Shown in pieces: positions 1-8,101 of a stretch of 64,000 nucleotides of DNA (positions are counted from its first letter, which is position 1; each line of letters opens with the position of its first letter). The translations under genes and the position numbers were made by a program. Under the pieces are notes generated by a model. That model ran no database searches. It saw only the letters and a program-made list of their open reading frames with translations, and was not told where the DNA came from. Origin of the DNA: Streptacidiphilus sp. ASG 303 (GTDB lineage: Bacteria > Actinomycetota > Actinomycetes > Streptomycetales > Streptomycetaceae); NCBI RefSeq assembly GCF_020991365.1, contig NZ_JAJLRA010000001.1, forward strand, positions 62,001-126,000. The letters run 5' to 3'.

Positions 1-238
1 CCCGCCCCGGTGCGCCGCAGTGCGCCCTCGCGCGCCCCCGAGCACCGCCGGCACCGCGCGCCCTTACCACAGCCGGCGCCGGCCGCACGGCCCCATCCCC
101 CTCCTCCCGCCGTCCGGCCGGGAAGCTCACCCGCCGGGAGTACGGCGGTTCCTCCCCGCGGGCGAGCCGGGGAACCGCACACGGGTGGTTGCCTGGAGCG
201 CACGTTCGCATCCCGGCCCCATCCCCGGAGGGACATCC

Positions 239-1750
239 GTGCCTGCACCCAAGCGTGCGCTCACCGCGGCGGCATCCGCCGCCCTGCTCCTGGGCCTGCT
301 GCCCGCCACGGCCGTGGCAGCCGCCTCCTCCCCCGCACCCGCGCCCGTCGGCAGCACCGCCGGCGCCGCCGCGGGGGGCACCGCCGACCTCCAGCGCGTC
401 CGCACCCGCGTCTCCCTGACGGGCACGCACACCTGGTACCGGCAGCTCTACCGCGGCCTGCCCGTCGTCGACGGCTTCCTCGTCCGGCACACCCCGAGGA
501 ACGGCAAGGCCGCCACGGTCGTCGACGGCCGCCGCCCGGTCCCGGCCGGCCTGGACGTCCGCCCGGCGGTGACCGCCGGCCGGGCCCGGACCGCCGGTCT
601 GGCCGCCGCCGCCCGGCTCGCCGCGCAGGACGGCGCCCAGCGCGGCGCCCCGGGCAAGCGCCCGCTGCCCGGCGGCCCCGCCCCGCGGGTCAGCGGCGAC
701 GCCCGGCTCTCCGTGGTCGGAGGCGCGCACCCCCGGCTCGTCTGGCAGGTCGTCACCCGGACCGCGGGCGGCGGCAGCATACGCACCCTGGTGGACGCCC
801 GCACGGGCTCCACCGTCGCGGTGACCCGGCTGTCGGACGGCTTCCGCGGCACCGGCCGCGTCTTCGACCCCAACCCCGTCGCGGCCCTCCGGGACCAGAG
901 GCTGACCGACCGCGGGAACAAGGACTACCCGAGGCTCGCCGGGGCGTACCGCACGGTCGCCCTGGACGACCTGACGGACCGCCGGCTCCTCATCGGCCGC
1001 TGGGCGCAGGACACCAACGACGACGCGGTGTCGTCCGCCCGCCACCGCTTCCTGTTCCACCGCGACCGGCCCGGCTTCGAGCAGGTCTCCGCCTACTACG
1101 GCATCACGACGGCCCAGCGGTACCTCCGCAGCATCGGCTTCACCGACGCGAACGCCGAGCCGCAGCGGTTCGCCGCCGACGCCTTCGCCGACGACAACTC
1201 GTACTACGACCCGGAGACCGACACCATCTCCTTCGGCACCGGCGGGGTCGACGACGCGGAGGACCTGGAGGTGGTGTGGCACGAGTACGGCCACGCCGTC
1301 CAGGACGACCAGTCCCCCGGCTTCGGCGCCACCGAGGAGGCCGGCGCCATCGGCGAGGGCTTCGGCGACTACCTCGCCGTCACCCTGTCGGTCCCGCGCG
1401 GCAAGGGCTACGACCGGCCCTGCGTCGCCGACTGGGACGCCACGTCCTACACCGACGCCCCGCACTGCCTGCGGCGGACCGACACCGCCAAGACCGTCGC
1501 CGACAGGACCGGCGAGGTCCACGACGACGGCGAGATCTGGTCGGCGGCGCTCTGGGAGGTCAACCGGACCCTCGGCCGGGTCCAGGCGGACCGGGTCATC
1601 GTGGAGTCGCAGTTCTACTACCGCCCGGACACCACCTTCGCCCAGGCCGCGCAGAACGTGGTCGGCGCCGCCCGCGCACTGAACGGGAAGGCAGCGGCGG
1701 ACCGGGTGGCGAGGATCTTCGCCAAGCGCGGCCTGCTCGGGAAGGCCTGA
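239..1750 (+). CDS. Secreted zinc metalloprotease (gluzincin, M4/M36-like)
   Basis: Predicted extracellular zinc endopeptidase of 503 residues. The GTG at 239 is chosen because a GGAGGGA ribosome site lies six bases upstream and the first residues form a signal peptide (VPAPKRAL, a hydrophobic stretch, then an Ala-rich cleavage region near residue 28). A propeptide-like region follows at about residues 50-250. The catalytic part shows HEYGH at 348-352 and a downstream EAGAIGEGFGDY segment with the probable third zinc ligand E373. This HExxH plus GEGFGD pattern resembles bacterial M36/M4 peptidases. The gene ends at a strong hairpin shared with the convergent hydrolase. Family placement between M4 and M36 is uncertain. 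Confidence 0.85.
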   Translation: MPAPKRALTAAASAALLLGLLPATAVAAASSPAPAPVGSTAGAAAGGTADLQRVRTRVSLTGTHTWYRQLYRGLPVVDGFLVRHTPRNGKAATVVDGRRPVPAGLDVRPAVTAGRARTAGLAAAARLAAQDGAQRGAPGKRPLPGGPAPRVSGDARLSVVGGAHPRLVWQVVTRTAGGGSIRTLVDARTGSTVAVTRLSDGFRGTGRVFDPNPVAALRDQRLTDRGNKDYPRLAGAYRTVALDDLTDRRLLIGRWAQDTNDDAVSSARHRFLFHRDRPGFEQVSAYYGITTAQRYLRSIGFTDANAEPQRFAADAFADDNSYYDPETDTISFGTGGVDDAEDLEVVWHEYGHAVQDDQSPGFGATEEAGAIGEGFGDYLAVTLSVPRGKGYDRPCVADWDATSYTDAPHCLRRTDTAKTVADRTGEVHDDGEIWSAALWEVNRTLGRVQADRVIVESQFYYRPDTTFAQAAQNVVGAARALNGKAAADRVARIFAKRGLLGKA

Positions 1751-1755
1751 CCTGC

Positions 1756-1799
1756 GGCGTGCGGCCCGGGCGCGTGCACCCGCGGCCGGGCCGCACGCC
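1756..1799. terminator. Bidirectional hairpin between convergent genes
   Basis: Fourteen-base perfect arms (GGCGTGCGGCCCGG and its complement) flank a 16-base loop just after the protease stop. It also lies downstream of the convergent hydrolase. There is no U tract, as is usual in Streptomyces. Short CGCACGCC and GGCACACCC repeats fill the rest of the gap. Confidence 0.6.
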
Positions 1800-1914
1800 C
1801 GCCGCGCGCCCGCCTCGCCCCGGGCACCCGGGCCGCACGCCCGCACCGCAGCACGCCCACCCGCCGCGGCACACCCACCCGCGGCGGCACACCCCCGGCG
1901 GCGCGCCGCCGCCG

Positions 1915-2931
1915 TCAGGTGGCGCCGCTCCCCGCGGCGGGCGCGCCGCCGGGGGCGCCCGGGGCGGGCGGCACGCCGGGCCGTCCCGCCCGCAGCAGCG
2001 CGCGCCACTGCTCCGCGCTCCAGTCCGCCGGGGCGGTGGACGCGACGAACTCCTCCAGCAGCGCCGTGAACCGCGCCGGGTCGGTGCGGAACGGGAAGTG
2101 CCCGGCCCGCTCGAAGACCTCCAGCCGGCTGCCCGGCATCGCCGCGTGCGCCCGGTGCGCGTGCACCACCGGGACCACCCCGTCGCGCGCGCCCCAGACC
2201 AGCAGGGTCGGCATGCCCTCGGCGAGGTAGCAGCGGTCCAGCAGCGTGATCACCTGGCCGCGCCGGTCCACCACCCCGCGCAGGGTGCGGACGAAGGCGG
2301 CGCGGGCGGTGGCGTCCGGGAGCGCGTCGACCGCCCGCAGCAGGTCGGGCGCGTCCAGGCCGAGGCCGGTGCCCAGCAGCTGCAGCAGCCGCACCGCCAG
2401 CCGCACCTGGAGGCCCGCGCCGGGCAGCCGCAGGGCCGCCAGCGCCAGTTCGGCGCCGGGCAGGGTCGCGGCCCGGAGGACGGGGACGACCTCGCGTCCC
2501 ACCCCGCCGGCGCCGACCAGCACCAGCCGCTCGGTCCGCTCGGGGAACTGGTAGGCGAACTGCATGGCGACCCCGCCGCCCAGCGAGTGCCCGACCAGGG
2601 TGGCCCGCTCGATGCCGAGCACCCCCAGCAGGTCCCGCATGCCGTTGGCGTAGGCGGCCACCGAGTAGTCGGCGCGGGGCTTGGCGGAGGCGCCGTGGCC
2701 CAGCAGGTCCGGGGCGACCACCGTGTGGTTGCGGGCCAGGGCGGGGATCACCTCGGACCAGGTGGCCGAGGAGTCGCCGATGCCGTGGACCAGCAGCAGC
2801 GCCGGCCCCTCCCCCGCCATGCGGAAGGCCCGCCGGTGGCCGTGCACCGTGCAGTACCGCAGGGCGAGGTCGCCGTCGGCCACCGGCCGCAGCCGGGCGG
2901 CCGGGGCGGTGCGTGCCGCGGAGGAGCGCAT
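1915..2931 (-). CDS. Alpha/beta-hydrolase
   Basis: A 338-residue soluble alpha/beta-fold hydrolase, probably an esterase or lactonase-type enzyme of unknown substrate. The start at 2931 has a GGAGGTGAGG ribosome site a few bases upstream; the longer open frame has no such signal. The sequence shows the oxyanion segment LLLVHGIGDSS, the nucleophile elbow GHSLGGG with Ser near residue 116, an acid in the VWGARDGVVP region, and a C-terminal ERAGHFPFRTDP histidine. It is divergent from the receiver-oxidoreductase gene across about 150 bases, so the two may share a regulatory region. The C-terminus has an Ala/Gly/Pro tail beyond the usual fold. The specific reaction cannot be read from sequence. 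Confidence 0.88.
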   Translation of the reverse strand: MRSSAARTAPAARLRPVADGDLALRYCTVHGHRRAFRMAGEGPALLLVHGIGDSSATWSEVIPALARNHTVVAPDLLGHGASAKPRADYSVAAYANGMRDLLGVLGIERATLVGHSLGGGVAMQFAYQFPERTERLVLVGAGGVGREVVPVLRAATLPGAELALAALRLPGAGLQVRLAVRLLQLLGTGLGLDAPDLLRAVDALPDATARAAFVRTLRGVVDRRGQVITLLDRCYLAEGMPTLLVWGARDGVVPVVHAHRAHAAMPGSRLEVFERAGHFPFRTDPARFTALLEEFVASTAPADWSAEQWRALLRAGRPGVPPAPGAPGGAPAAGSGAT

Positions 2932-3082
2932 GGGCCTCACCTCCCGCCTCGTCGCGGCGCGGCGCGCCCGCCGCGCGCGTCCTCCTCCGACGGTAGGACG
3001 GCGGGTGCGGCGGCGCGTTTCGGGGAGGTTGCGGGCACGGTACGCCCCGCTCCCGGGGGTGGCGCGGCCGCCGGACGGGGGC

Positions 3083-4756
3083 ATGATGGGAGGCGTGGCG
3101 GCGAACCCGGTCATCCTGACCGTCGACGACGACCCGGCCGTGTCCCGCGCGGTCGCCCGGGACGTGCGGCGCCGGTACGGCGAGCGCTACCGCGTGGTCC
3201 GTGCCGCCTCCCCGGAGGACGCGCTGGACGCAGTGCGGGAGCTCAAGCTGCGGGGCGAGCGCCTGGCGCTGGTCCTCGCCGACTACCGGATGCCGCGGAT
3301 GGACGGCATCGCGCTCCTCGAAGCCGTGATGGACCTCTTCCCGCTGGCCAGGCGGGTGCTGCTGACCGCGTACGCGGACACCGGGGCCGCCATCGAGGCG
3401 ATCAACGTGGTCGACCTCGACCACTACCTCCTCAAGCCCTGGAGCCCGCCGGAGGAGAACCTCTACCCCGTGGTCGACGGCCTGCTGGAGGCGTGGCTCG
3501 CCACGCCGGACCCGGCGGCCTCCGAGACCCGGGTGGTGGGGCACCGCTGGTCGGCGCCGTCGTTCGCGGTCCGGGACTTCCTCACCCGCAACCTCGTGCC
3601 CTACCGGTGGCTGCCCGCCGACGAGCCCGAGGGCGGGCGGCTGCTCGCCGCAGCGGGCCTGACCCCGCAGGACGTGCCGCTGGTGGTGACCGCCGACGGG
3701 AAGTCCCTGGTGGCGCCCGACGAGGCGGCGCTGGCCGCACACGTGGGCCTGAGCACCAGCCCAGCGGCGGACTTCTACGACCTGGTCGTGGTGGGCGCCG
3801 GTCCGGCCGGGCTCGGGGCGGCGGTGTACGGCGCGTCCGAGGGCCTGCGGACGGTGCTGCTGGAGCGGCAGGCCGCAGGCGGGCAGGCCGGGCAGAGCAG
3901 CCGCATCGAGAACTACCTGGGCTTCCCCGACGGCGTCTCCGGGGCGCAGCTGACCGACCGGGCCCGCCGCCAGGCGCTGCGCTTCGGGGCGGAGATCCTC
4001 TCCACCCGGGAGGTGACGGGGCTGGAGGCGGCCGGGTCGGGCCGGGTGCTGCGCTTCGGCGACGGCAGCACGATCACGGCGCACGCGGTGGTGCTGGCCA
4101 CGGGCGTCTCCTACCGCAGGCTGGACGCGCCGGGGCTGGCGGACTTCGCGGGCGCGGGCCTCTTCTACGGCTCGGCGACGACGGAGGCGATGAACTGCCG
4201 CGACGAGGAGGTGTACATCGTCGGCGGCGCCAACTCCGCGGGCCAGGCGGCCGTGCACTTCTCGCACTACGCCCGGCAGGTGCACCTGCTGGTCCGCGGC
4301 CCGGACCTGCGCCGCTCCATGTCGCACTACCTGGTGCAGCAGATCGAGGGCATCGGGAACGTCGCGGTCCACCCGTACACGGAGGTGGCGGGCGGGGAGG
4401 GCGACGGGCACCTGGAGCGGCTGGTGCTGCGCGACACCCGGTCCGGCGGCGAGCGGACCGTCGAGGCGGCGTCGCTCTTCGTCTTCATCGGCGCGGAGCC
4501 GCGCACGGAGTGGCTGGCGGACGTGGTGGAGCGCGACCCGCGCGGGTTCGTCCTCACCGGGCCGGACCTGCTCTCCGGCGGCCGGCGCCCGGCGGGGTGG
4601 ACGCTGCACCGCGCCCCGTACCACCTGGAGTCGAGCGTGCCGGGCGTCTTCGCGGCGGGGGACGTGCGGGCGGACTCGGTGAAGCGGGTCGCGTCCGCCG
4701 TGGGCGAGGGCGCGATGGCGGTCTCGCTGGTGCACCGGTACCTGGAGGCGCAGTGA
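3083..4756 (+). CDS. Receiver domain fused to thioredoxin-reductase-like FAD oxidoreductase
   Basis: About 557 residues joining a response-regulator receiver (1-130) to a pyridine-nucleotide-dependent flavoprotein (about 235-557). The receiver keeps the acidic cluster D15-D17, phosphoacceptor D67 in LADYRMPRMDG, and K118 in LLKPW, so it looks phosphorylatable. The oxidoreductase has the FAD loop VVGAGPAGLGA and a second Rossmann loop VGGANSAGQAA. The CxxC redox pair of thioredoxin reductase is missing at the expected place, where the residues read SATTEAMNC, so ordinary disulfide reduction is unlikely. Starts at 3083, 3086 (ATG) and 3095 (GTG) are possible and none has an ideal ribosome site. 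The stop overlaps the next gene as GTGA, implying translational coupling to its kinase. Confidence 0.9.
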   Translation: MMGGVAANPVILTVDDDPAVSRAVARDVRRRYGERYRVVRAASPEDALDAVRELKLRGERLALVLADYRMPRMDGIALLEAVMDLFPLARRVLLTAYADTGAAIEAINVVDLDHYLLKPWSPPEENLYPVVDGLLEAWLATPDPAASETRVVGHRWSAPSFAVRDFLTRNLVPYRWLPADEPEGGRLLAAAGLTPQDVPLVVTADGKSLVAPDEAALAAHVGLSTSPAADFYDLVVVGAGPAGLGAAVYGASEGLRTVLLERQAAGGQAGQSSRIENYLGFPDGVSGAQLTDRARRQALRFGAEILSTREVTGLEAAGSGRVLRFGDGSTITAHAVVLATGVSYRRLDAPGLADFAGAGLFYGSATTEAMNCRDEEVYIVGGANSAGQAAVHFSHYARQVHLLVRGPDLRRSMSHYLVQQIEGIGNVAVHPYTEVAGGEGDGHLERLVLRDTRSGGERTVEAASLFVFIGAEPRTEWLADVVERDPRGFVLTGPDLLSGGRRPAGWTLHRAPYHLESSVPGVFAAGDVRADSVKRVASAVGEGAMAVSLVHRYLEAQ

Positions 4757-6333
4757 ACGGACCCGGCCCGGACACCCCCGGCCCGGACACCGCCGGGGCG
4801 CACACCGCAGGGGCGGACACCGCCGGGGCGGGCGCCCCCGGCACCGGCGCGGCACCCGCCGGGGAGCGGCTGACCCCGGACGGGCTGCGGACGCTCTTCC
4901 TCTTCAAGGCCCTGGACCGGGACAAGCTGGAGTGGCTGGCGGAGCGCGGCCGGGTGGAGCACCGGCCCGCCGGGAGCGCGGTCTTCGCCGAGGGCGAGCC
5001 CGCCACCTGCTTCTTCGTGATGCTCCGGGGCGCGGTGGCGCTGAGCCGCCGCCTGCACGGCGACGACATCGAGATCTCCCGCACCGACCACCGCGGCGTC
5101 TACGCGGGCGCCGTCCAGTCCTACCTGGGGGACAGGGTCGAGCAGGTGTACCAGCACAGCCTGCGGGCGCTGGTCGACACCGACTTCTTCGTGCTGCCCG
5201 CGGACGAGTTCGCCACCGCCGTCCGCACCTGGTTCCCCATGGCGCTGCACCTGCTGGAGGGGCTCTTCTTCGGCGCCCGCGCCAGCAGCGTCCTCCTCGG
5301 GGAGCGGGAGCGGCTGATCGCGCTCGGCTCCCTGTCGGCGGGCCTGACCCACGAGCTGAACAACCCCGCCGCGGCCGCCGTGCGGGCCACCGCGGCGCTG
5401 CGGGAGCGGGTCGCCGGGATGCGGCACAAGCTCGCGATGATCGCCGACGGCCGGCTGGACGGCAGCCGCCTGCGCGCCCTGGTGGAGTTGCAGGACGCGG
5501 CGGTGGAGCGGGCCGCCGACGCGCCGCAGCTGGCCGCCCTGGCCGCGGCCGACGCCGAGGACGGCCTCGCCGACTGGCTGGACGAGCACGGCGTGCAGGG
5601 GGCCTGGGACCTCTCCCCCACCCTGGTCTCCGGCGGCATCGACGCCCGCTGGCTGGCGGCCGTCGGCGAGGCGGTGGGCGCGGAGAACCTGGACGCGGCG
5701 GTGCGCTGGATCGCGTACAGCGTCGACACCGAGCTGCTCATGGGCGAGATCGACGACGCCGTCGGGCGCGTCTCCGACCTCGTGGGGGCCGCGCGGCAGT
5801 ACGCGCAGCTGGACCGGGCCCCGCAGCAGACCGTCGACGTGCACGAGCTGCTGGACGCGACCCTGGTGATGCTGCAGGCCAAGGTCCCGCCGGGGGTGCG
5901 GCTGGTGAAGGAGTACGACCGGGGGCTGCCCCGCATCCCGGCGTTCGCAGCCGAGCTCAACCAGGTGTGGACCAACCTCCTCGACAACGCGCTCGGCGCC
6001 ATGGACGGCAGCGGCACCCTGACCGTGCGGACCCGCGGCGACGGGCGGCACCTGCTGGTCGAGGTCGGCGACACCGGGCACGGCATCCCGCCGGAGGTGC
6101 GGCCGCGGATCTTCGAGCCGTTCTTCACGACCAAGCCGGTGGGCGAGGGCACCGGCCTGGGACTCGACATCTCGTACCGGATCGTGGTGAACCGGCACCG
6201 CGGCGACATCCGCGTGGAGTCGCGGCCGGGCGACACCCGCTTCGTGGTCTGCCTGCCGCTCACCGGCCCGGAGGAGGAGGGCCCGGACGAGGGGGCCGCG
6301 GACCGGGTTGCATCCGCGGAGGGCGGGCAGTAG
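4753..6333 (+). CDS. Cyclic-nucleotide-binding-domain sensor histidine kinase
   Basis: A 526-residue soluble histidine kinase. After a low-complexity Gly/Pro/Asp/Thr N-terminus with degenerate DTAG-type repeats (residues 2-36), residues about 45-165 form a cNMP-binding-like beta-roll (FAEGEPATCFFVMLRG). The dimerisation and phosphoacceptor region carries LTHELNNP with H200. The ATPase domain shows the N box (NQVWTNLLDNALGAM), the G1 box (VGDTGHGIP), the F box (FEPFFTTK) and the G2 box (GTGLGLDIS). No membrane segment is present, so the signal is probably cytoplasmic. The GTG start overlaps the stop of the receiver-flavoprotein gene, which makes that receiver the obvious phosphotransfer partner. 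The ligand of the sensor domain is unknown. Confidence 0.92.
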   Translation: MNGPGPDTPGPDTAGAHTAGADTAGAGAPGTGAAPAGERLTPDGLRTLFLFKALDRDKLEWLAERGRVEHRPAGSAVFAEGEPATCFFVMLRGAVALSRRLHGDDIEISRTDHRGVYAGAVQSYLGDRVEQVYQHSLRALVDTDFFVLPADEFATAVRTWFPMALHLLEGLFFGARASSVLLGERERLIALGSLSAGLTHELNNPAAAAVRATAALRERVAGMRHKLAMIADGRLDGSRLRALVELQDAAVERAADAPQLAALAAADAEDGLADWLDEHGVQGAWDLSPTLVSGGIDARWLAAVGEAVGAENLDAAVRWIAYSVDTELLMGEIDDAVGRVSDLVGAARQYAQLDRAPQQTVDVHELLDATLVMLQAKVPPGVRLVKEYDRGLPRIPAFAAELNQVWTNLLDNALGAMDGSGTLTVRTRGDGRHLLVEVGDTGHGIPPEVRPRIFEPFFTTKPVGEGTGLGLDISYRIVVNRHRGDIRVESRPGDTRFVVCLPLTGPEEEGPDEGAADRVASAEGGQ

Positions 6334-6339
6334 CCCGTC

Positions 6340-6636
6340 ATGGGTGGCGGATTGACGGCGTGGCTGGGCGCCGGCGCGATCGGTTCCGTGGTGGTGACGC
6401 GGCTGCTGTTCCGGGCGTCGCAGCTGGTGCGCGAGGGCGCGCGGCGGTGGCGTGAACCGGAGGACGCGGCGCGGGCGCGGGCGGAGGCCCGCAGGAGGCA
6501 GCGGGCCCGTGCGGCGCGCTTCGAGGACGTGCTGCGGACGCCGCCGCGCGAGCTGGCGGCGCAGCCGTCGGTGGCGGCGGCGGAGCGGCTGGTCGCGGAG
6601 CGCGCCGAGGTGCTGCTGCCGCTCTACACGGGGTAG
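6340..6636 (+). CDS. Small putative membrane-anchored protein
   Basis: Unrecognised 98-residue protein. The first 25 residues (MGGGLTAWLGAGAIGSVVVT) could form one membrane segment. They are followed by an Arg/Ala/Glu-rich helical stretch (about 30-60) and a short acidic helix ending LLPLYTG. It begins six bases after the kinase stop, so it is likely co-transcribed with the kinase and receiver gene. No strong ribosome site is visible, and the call rests on position, codon usage and a plausible protein composition. It could be a chance frame. Confidence 0.5.
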   Translation: MGGGLTAWLGAGAIGSVVVTRLLFRASQLVREGARRWREPEDAARARAEARRRQRARAARFEDVLRTPPRELAAQPSVAAAERLVAERAEVLLPLYTG

Positions 6637-6981
6637 TTCCGGGCAGGGCGGCGCCGTGTCCCGCGCGGCACGACCGCGGCCCGGGACCGCGGGCCCGCCG
6701 CCCGTCGGGGCGGCTGCTGCGGTCCGCCGGTCCCGGGCCTGCGGCTGCGGTGTCCCGGCCGGGGGCCGGTGGCGGCGCGGTCACGGCCGCCGGGACCGGC
6801 GCGGGACGTGGCACCGCGGTCGCGGTGCGGCGGCGGTACCGCCGTGGTGCGGCCGCCGTACCGCCGTGGTGCGGCGGCCGTACCGGCGTGGAGCCCGATG
6901 CTGCGGACGGGCCGGAGGGGGCCCGCCCCGGGCCCGCGGTGCCAGGGGCGCCGGGGGCGCCGGGGGTGTCCGCGGCCCGGC
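6637..6981. other. Noncoding gap with tandem palindromic repeats
   Basis: About 345 bases between a plus-strand and a minus-strand gene, so it should hold the terminators of both. The only clear structure is a triple tandem repeat at 6825-6890, listed separately. Overlapping open frames here are Arg/Pro/Gly-rich products of GC bias and were not accepted. Confidence 0.5.
6825..6890. repeat. Three tandem 22-bp palindrome-bearing repeats
   Basis: Three head-to-tail 22-base units (6825-6846, 6847-6868, 6869-6890) share the frame GTGCGG....GTACCG.CGTG. The first contains the perfect palindrome CGGCGGTACCGCCG; the others have point changes. They lie between convergent genes and may fold as serial hairpins and act in termination. 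Confidence 0.75.
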
Positions 6982-7344
6982 CTACGGCCAGGAGGAGTCG
7001 GCGCGGTCGCGGGCGGCCACCGGGCGCCGGCGCGTCCCGGGACGCAGCCGGCGCACCCCGACCGCACGGACGGCCCCGCCGCCGGGCGCACCCGCCGGGC
7101 GCAGCCGGGTCGCCTCGGGCGGCGGGGCCGTCCGCACGGCTCCGGCCGGGTCCCCGGCTGCGGGGGCGGGGGCGGGGGCGGGGGGTGCGTCCGTGCCGGT
7201 ACGCGCGAGGGCGTCGGACATGCGGCGGTGCTGTTCGAGGTCGCGCCAGAGGCCGGGGGTGCGGGACCGCTGCGCCCGGGCGGCCCAGACGGCCGCGCCC
7301 ACCGCGGCGATGACGGGGATGAGCAGCCAGAGGAGGGCGTCCAC
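6982..7344 (-). CDS. Small membrane-anchored protein
   Basis: A 120-residue protein starting at GTG (7344), with GGAGCAGG a few bases upstream. Residues 1-24 (MDALLWLLIPVIAAVGAAVWAAR) form one clear N-terminal membrane segment or uncleaved signal anchor. A short conserved-looking stretch SRTPGLWRDLEQHRRMSDALAR follows, then a Pro/Ala/Arg-rich tail. The orderly N-terminus and ribosome site support a real gene. Function unknown; the soluble part is too biased to assign a fold. Confidence 0.7.
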   Translation of the reverse strand: MDALLWLLIPVIAAVGAAVWAARAQRSRTPGLWRDLEQHRRMSDALARTGTDAPPAPAPAPAAGDPAGAVRTAPPPEATRLRPAGAPGGGAVRAVGVRRLRPGTRRRPVAARDRADSSWP

Positions 7345-7391
7345 GGCACCTGCTCCGTTCCACGGTCGGGGGCGGTCCGGCCGCGGTCGCG

Positions 7392-7427
7392 GCCGTGGGC
7401 CGCGCCCGGCGGGGCCCGGCCCACGGC
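7392..7427 (-). terminator. Hairpin after STAS gene
   Basis: Eleven-base perfect arms (GCCGTGGGCCG and its complement) with a 14-base loop, about 25 bases beyond the STAS gene stop on the minus strand. It also precedes the next minus-strand gene. Confidence 0.5.
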
Positions 7428-7450
7428 TCGCATGCCCGGTTCGGCGCGGC

Positions 7451-7894
7451 TCAGCAGCCGCCGTCCGGGTGACGGTCGGCGCACGGCCCGGCGGGGAGGC
7501 CGGCGCCGCGCGAGCGGCGGAGGTGGTCGACGGCGGCGGGCAGGGCGGGGGCCACGGGGAAGACGTGCTGCATCCGGGTGATCTCCAGCATCCTCGTCAC
7601 CGACGGGGCGGGGGCGGCGAGCACCAGCCCGCCCCCGGCGTTCACGAGGGTGTGGCGGACGCGCAGCAGCGCGGCGAGTCCGTAGGAGTCGACGAACCGC
7701 ACCCCGGACATCTCCAGCACCAGCCAGCGGGCGCCCCCGTCGGCCTCGGCCTGCACCCTGCGGGCGAGTTCGTCGGCGCTGTCGCCGTCGAGGGCCCCCG
7801 CGGCGCTCAGCACCACCTCGTCGGCCGCGGCCTCCACGCGCGGCAGCGGGAGGAGGCTCAGGGCGTCCGGGAACCAGGAATCGTGATCGTTCAC
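7451..7894 (-). CDS. STAS-domain anti-sigma factor antagonist
   Basis: A 147-residue protein that is essentially one STAS domain (about 22-120). Such proteins bind RsbW-type kinases and release sigma factors in partner-switching systems. The pattern ALDGDSADELARRV, LVLEMSGVRFVDSYGLAALLRV, LVLAAPAPSVTRMLEI is characteristic, and the conserved phosphorylatable serine is in VDSYG. Translation starts at GTG (7894). The tail after residue 130 (AGPCADRHPDGGC) is short and Cys/His-containing. An RsbW-like ATPase is encoded 4.5 kb away at 12426 and SpoIIE-type phosphatases at 20710 and 53149, so a complete partner-switching set could be assembled from this window, though none is adjacent. Confidence 0.9.
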   Translation of the reverse strand: MNDHDSWFPDALSLLPLPRVEAAADEVVLSAAGALDGDSADELARRVQAEADGGARWLVLEMSGVRFVDSYGLAALLRVRHTLVNAGGGLVLAAPAPSVTRMLEITRMQHVFPVAPALPAAVDHLRRSRGAGLPAGPCADRHPDGGC

Positions 7895-8101
7895 GGCTGC
7901 GCTTCTGCTCCCGTCGCGGACGGTGAAACGGCGGCGGACCCGGTGTCACCGCAGATACGTTTCCTCGCTCGGCACTCCCTCCGCAGCCCGAACGGACGGG
8001 CGAACGGAGCGGCGAACCGGGCCGCGGTCGGGGCCGGCCCGCGGGCACCCCCGGGCCGAACCGGCCCCGGTCCGGTCCGGGCCCGGGCCGGGCCGCCGGG
8101 G

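Noticed and set aside
10..4752. Very long plus-strand open frame reaching upstream of the sensor kinase
   Set aside because: Its first 4.7 kb is Arg/Pro/Gly/Ala-rich and overlaps the metalloprotease, hydrolase and receiver-flavoprotein genes. Only the part from GTG 4753 has protein-like sequence.
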